Source: Bubalus kerabau (lineage: Eukaryota; Chordata; Mammalia; Artiodactyla; Bovidae). From it: a stretch of 64,000 nucleotides of DNA. A model generated the notes under the pieces. It was not told where the DNA came from. It saw nothing but the letters and a program-made list of their open reading frames with translations, and ran no database searches. The position numbers were made by a program, and so were the translations under genes. Positions within the stretch are counted from its first letter, which is position 1, and every line of letters begins with the position of its first letter. The stretch spans positions 46,459,501 through 46,523,500 of the forward strand of contig NC_073628.1 in NCBI RefSeq assembly GCF_029407905.1. Direction: 5' to 3'. Shown here piece after piece: positions 54,801 to 60,800 of the stretch.

Positions 54801-57800
54801 TCCTTGAGTATTTCTGGATTTGTCTTACCATCTCTAAATGATAGTTCAGGTACAGTTTGTATCTCTATATTATGTATGCATACCCTGAAACACCTGGAGC
54901 TGTGGTTTGTACATAACAAGAGTAAGTGCTGGCTAAAATAAATTAAGGTGGATGCAGAATTTCTTAACCAAACTTTGAAATCTGTGGAAGAGACACTTCT
55001 TGAATCCTGCTTTTCTTCAGTCAGTGTCTTAACCCATTGAAGAAAACAGAGTGTTGACTTCTTGGTACCTTTATGGTCACATAGTTTTCAACCTCAAGAC
55101 CTAGCCTCCTCCATTCTGTGTAGGGAGGCCAGCATACTTCTGGTGGAAATAGATCCTGTTTACATAAGTCTGATGCTCTGAGCATTTACCTCCCAGGGAT
55201 GTTTTAGTTTGAACCCTGCAACGTGGCGCTAGTGGTAAAGAATCTGCCTACCAAGGCAGGAGACAGGAAACGCAAGAGACTCAGGTTCGAACCCTAGGTC
55301 AGGAAGATCTCCTAGAGTAGGAAGTGGCAACCCACTCCAGTATTCTTGCCTGGAAAATCCCATAGACGGAAGAGCTTGGCAGGCTACAGTCCATGGGGTT
55401 GCACAGAATAAGACACAACTCAAGTGACTTACTGTGCTGAACAAGGAACATCCGAATGGGGTGTGTGTGTGTATCCACATGAGTTTCTGTGTTCTTAGCA
55501 ATGCTTTATGAATTTGGTTCAGAAACTTGTGATACCTTATTGAAGTTATGATTCATTCAGTTTTCCTCTTTATTAGTTAATGTGGACTGTTCACAGGTAA
55601 AGTCTGTGCCCACAGTTTACCTTTATATTATCACTTAACCTGAGTTCTTGATGCTAAATAAATGAATGTTGAAAATAGCTCATATCCAAATTCTGTGGCC
55701 TTTAATTATTCGATTTGCCTTTTGTTGACATACTGCAGTTGAAGGAATAGTACTGACCTCCTACTGCTGCTGCTGCTGGGTCACTTAAGTCAGGTCCAAC
55801 TCTGTGTGACTCCATGGACTGTAGCCCACCAGGCTCCCCTGTCCATAGGGATTCTCCAGGCAAGAATATTGGAGTGGGTTGCCACGCCCTCCTCCAGGAA
55901 CTCTTCCTGACCCAGGGATAGAACCCATGTCTCTTACATCTCCAGCATTAGGTGGGTTCTTTACCATTAGTACCACCTGGGAAGCCCAGTGAGCTCCTAT
56001 TTCACTCTAAAACTTTCTAGATGTGAACTTGGGCAAGTTATTTCTCTACTGAATCTGAATATCTCATCTATGGAATGGGGCTTCTAATCGTGCATAACTT
56101 GAAGGATTGCTCAGATGATTAAAAGGAATATATTTTATAAACATTCAGAATAGTAATGGTCACATAGTTTTCTTATTAAAACTAAGACATAACAAAGCTA
56201 GAGATAATTCATTTTTATATAAAGTAATTTGATTCCTTATGGTAATGATTATTTTTCATTAGTTAATTAAATTATGACAATACATTGAACTTAACAACAT
56301 ATTGCTGCCCTACTCCAGGACTGCTGTTAAATTTTCAGGTATATTGAGGCATTTTTATTACAGTAACTCTCCTGCACACTTTGGAATGTGAACTCTGTAA
56401 GCAGGAAGAGTCTGATACCTAACAGGCGTTCAAATATCGTTGAAAGGATGAAATAAGCAACATCCCTGTGTTCATGTAGGTTTGTCTTTAAAAACAATAA
56501 AACATTATTAGCCATCATTTGGTAAATGTAATTCTCTAGGCACCCTACTAAATATTAATATACTAATCCATTTCAATATTTAAATGACTTCTATGAACAG
56601 ATTATTAGGATACTTAAAATGAAAAACTCTTGCCTATTATTTGAATACCTAGGTTTATAGTTAGTTATTTCAGTGTAAATAAAAATTACTATAATTTTTT
56701 CCATTGGCACATTGAACATTTTCAGTGGTTTTTTTGGTTTGTGTTTTAAAATGGGGGTATAGTTGCTTTACAATTTTGTGTTGTGTTAGTTTCTGCTGAT
56801 ACAGAAATGAATTAGCTATATGTATCCATATATCCCCTCCCTCTTGGACTTCCCTCTCAACCCGGCTCCTGTCCCACCCATCTGGGTCAGCAAAAAGTGC
56901 TGAACTGAACTTTCTGTGCTTTGTAGCTGTTCCCAGTAGCTGTCTGTTTTATCCATGGCAGTGTATATTTGTCAGTCCTAATCTCCCAGTTCATCCATGC
57001 CTTCCTGCCCATGCCCCTGTGTCTACACTTCATTCCCTACACCCTCTATTACTGCGTTGTAGATATGTTCATCTGTACCATTTCTCTAGTTTTCTCAGAT
57101 ATGCATTAAATATATGATATTTGTTTCTTTCTTTCTGACCTAATTATAAGCCTCAGCAGAATATTACTTTATGGATTTAAAGAAATATAACTATGCATGC
57201 TACTGTTCTTAATTTGCATGTTATAGGAATTTTAAATTAGCTGTGTTTAGATTTGCTTTGAATGTTTAGTTTGCTAGGTAGTGCACCTATTTTCGTGAAG
57301 CTGCAACTTATGCCTTTCCTTTTCTAGCCCCATATTATTAAGAATTATGAATGATCAACTGATGTTTTTGGAACGAGCATTTATTGATCCTTTAGGATTA
57401 CCAGACCGGCCTTTCTATAGGTAAGGATAAAAATATGGCTCTTCATTAAAAAAAATTTTTTTCTTATTATTTGCATTGTGGCAAAAATGTATTTGATTTC
57501 TTGGAAACAAAAGATTCCAAAACATATGTAGTAAATGGTAAATATTATTTATTTATATAAAATGATTACTACAGGTTTTTATTATCTTTTTTGATTGTTT
57601 CTGTATATAAACGAGTATATGCTCATTGTAGGAAATTTAGAAGACCGAGGAAGTCAGAAGTAGAAAATAAAAGTTTCCCCCTTGGTATACATAAACTTTA
57701 GCCCCTTTTTATTTTATTTTAAATGTGTATTTATGCATATACATAAGGCATAATAAATAAATACTTATTTACAATGTTGATACTCAGTTTTTTCCCCTAA

Positions 57801-60800
57801 TTTTTGATAACCATTAATTATTTCTGATAACCATCAACTGTCCCCAGGTTGATCTTACTAAGAATTCAGAAGAATTAGATCATTGACCAGCCAAAACTGA
57901 TCCCATCTTTGTGTGCAGGGATTATTTGTGAAGAACTGGAACTGAGACCAAGGGTGTCATCCAAACGGAGCGCATGGTCTCCCCTGGTGGCAGCACTGTG
58001 CCCCTTTCCTTCTTTGTCTTTTTACTGTGGAACTTGTCCTTCTCTTCCGGGGTTATTATATGCACTTCCCTCATAGCTCAGTTGGTAAAGAATCCGCCTG
58101 CAATGCAGGAGACCCCGGTTCAATTCCTGGGTTGGGAAGATCCGCTGAAGAAGGGCTAGGCTACTCACTCCAGTATTCTTGGGCTTCTCTTGTGGCTCAG
58201 CTGGAAGAAGATCCCCTGGAGAAGGGAAAGGCTACCCACTCCAGTATTCTGGCCTGGAGAATTCCATGGGCTGCATAGTCCATGGGGTTGCAAAGAGCTG
58301 GACACAACTGAATGACCTTCGCTTTCACTTTCACTAGCTCCTTCAGTAAAACAGCACCTTCTTTCGAGGTCATGTTGAATGTTATGAAACTGTTTTTAAT
58401 GATTCTTACCGGGGTCCAGCCCCAGCAGATCCAGGGAATTCGAAGGGGAGATGGCTTCGGCGATCAGGATACAATAGCTTTAATTAAATATTAATTAGAG
58501 ATATAAAGAGTAATAGAATAAGGATAGCTCAGCAGGAAAATTCAGTGGAGAAAAGAGGCTGAATACCTTGGTTTACATGGAAAGCTAATAAAATTCCAAG
58601 GCAAGGAATTTACGTCACCTACGTAGGCTGCAGGCGTCCTCCCGTTCTCCCGAAGGAGAGGAGACACTAAGGCCTCCCCGGTCAGATCTTAGAAGCCCAG
58701 GCATAATTAGTAGGCTTGACGAGCCTCCACGTTCCAGATGGGAATTCAGCCAGAAGGTGAGAGAAAGAACGACATGGGGAGACCAGTCTTTCGAGGAACT
58801 GATCCCATTTTTTATTTTCCAGGGTCCGCTTTTATACACAGAGATGTAATACAAAAGTCACGTGGGGTCAGCAGTCCTGACTTTTATCAAAATCAGGTGC
58901 TTCATACAAATGTATACAGGGGTCTTAGGGGTGTTACATCATCTTCTGGCCAGGGGGGCCTGCTGACAATTTATGACCCTCTCCTTGTGACAGCCGTCAG
59001 TCAACCAGAACACTTATTTCTCCAGGGGTGATTATTCTTAAAACAGACGCCACCTTCTGAAGGTACCAGATAAAGTTACATTCCTATAGGATGAGGGTAT
59101 AGTGGGTTTTAATTAAGGAAAGAATTTGCTTAGCCTAAAGTCTAACGTGATTAATATCAAAGGTTAATACTTATTTATTCTGTATATTCATTAATGTGTG
59201 TAAGGGCAGGGGATGTGGAGACTTAGCAGCAAACATTGGCTCAACAAATGAAAAACCCTTCACCAATACAATTTCTAATCAGCCCACTATAGTTATACTA
59301 ATAGTTTTCTAACTTCTCTAAAGAACTTGTTTTTAGAAGGTTTAAAGCATCTTGTGCCTCTCACGGTTGGGAGGCTGTGAACAATCACATGTGGCCGGAC
59401 AAGCCTGTCAGGCGGGCTAGAGAGCCTTCAGAGGAGTTTGTAGGTTGAAACATTCCTGTCACGCCCAGGAATTATTATTAACTGGAGCTCTAAGTTAACT
59501 CCTTCTCCGAAAGAGGTGGTGGGGGACAGCCCCCCATAAAGTCAGAGGTGTAGGTGAGAGCACAAAGTAGTAAAGTAGGCAGACTCTGGTTTTGGGGGTA
59601 GATGCTCGAGAATTTCCAGGGGGACTCCTGAGGCTCAATCCTGCCTTTGTGTATGTCGAGCCTCCTTCCTCATGACCTTTGCCACGGGCGGAGCTCCTCA
59701 CGCCGGCTCCCGGCAGATTCTGGCTTGATGCTAGGTATTGCAGCATAACTTCTTCTTTAAGTAGGAGAAAAGCATAGTGACAGGTTGCCATTACTGTTGT
59801 TAGTCATTAAGTCGTGTCCAACTCTTTGCAGCCCCATAGTCTCCTCTGTCCACAGATTTTCCAGGCAAGAATATGGAGTGGGTTGCCCTGCCCTCCTCCA
59901 AGGGATCTTCCCAACCCAGGGATTGAACCCACGTATCCTGAAATGGCAGGCGGATTCTTGACCTCTGAGCCACCAGGGAAGCCCATACAATAATTGATTG
60001 GCTGGGTCACAAATGAGACCCTATTGTGCTGCATTTCAGAAGATAGAATGGTATTTTCAAGTCATCACTTCTTTACTGTATACACTAAGACTCATCACTT
60101 CATCTCCCAGACCACAATTTCCTCGTCTTTAAGATGTTAATATCAATTTTGTACAATTTAGTTTCAAGAATTAGAAAACTTATGGTGGTTTACTCACTAA
60201 GTCATGTCTGACTCTTGCGACCCATGGACTGTAGCCTGCCAGGCCCCTCTGCCAGTGGCATTTCCCAGGCAAGAATACTGGAGTGGGTTGCCATTTCCTT
60301 CTCCAGGGGATCTTCCCGACCCAGGGATTAAACCCGGTGCTGCTATGTTGCAGGCAGTCTCCTGCATTGCAGGCAGATTCTTTACCACTGAGCCACCAGG
60401 GAAACCCTTTAGAAAAACTATAGGTTAATAATTTAATGCCAAGTGTGATACATAGTAGGTGACAAGCTGCTGTTGCTATCATTGTCATCATTTTTGTTGC
60501 TCTGAGCCACTTTAAGTCATTGTCTAAAGTCAAAATATAGTTAATTACCACATACTTCATAGTCTTTGGAGATTGAACTTGGAAGTCTAGTTGACAAGTG
60601 GCAATTAGAATTATACAATCCATGAATTGTAGAGTGCCCTTGTTTTTTCCTTTGTATATGTAATTTGAGCAACTGATAGCAAACTGTTTCTATCAACAGG
60701 CATATCATCTATGCTCCAAGCAGCCACAACAAGTACATGGGGGAGTCATTCCCAGGGATCTACGATGCTCTCTTTGATATTGAAAACAGAGTGGACCCAT

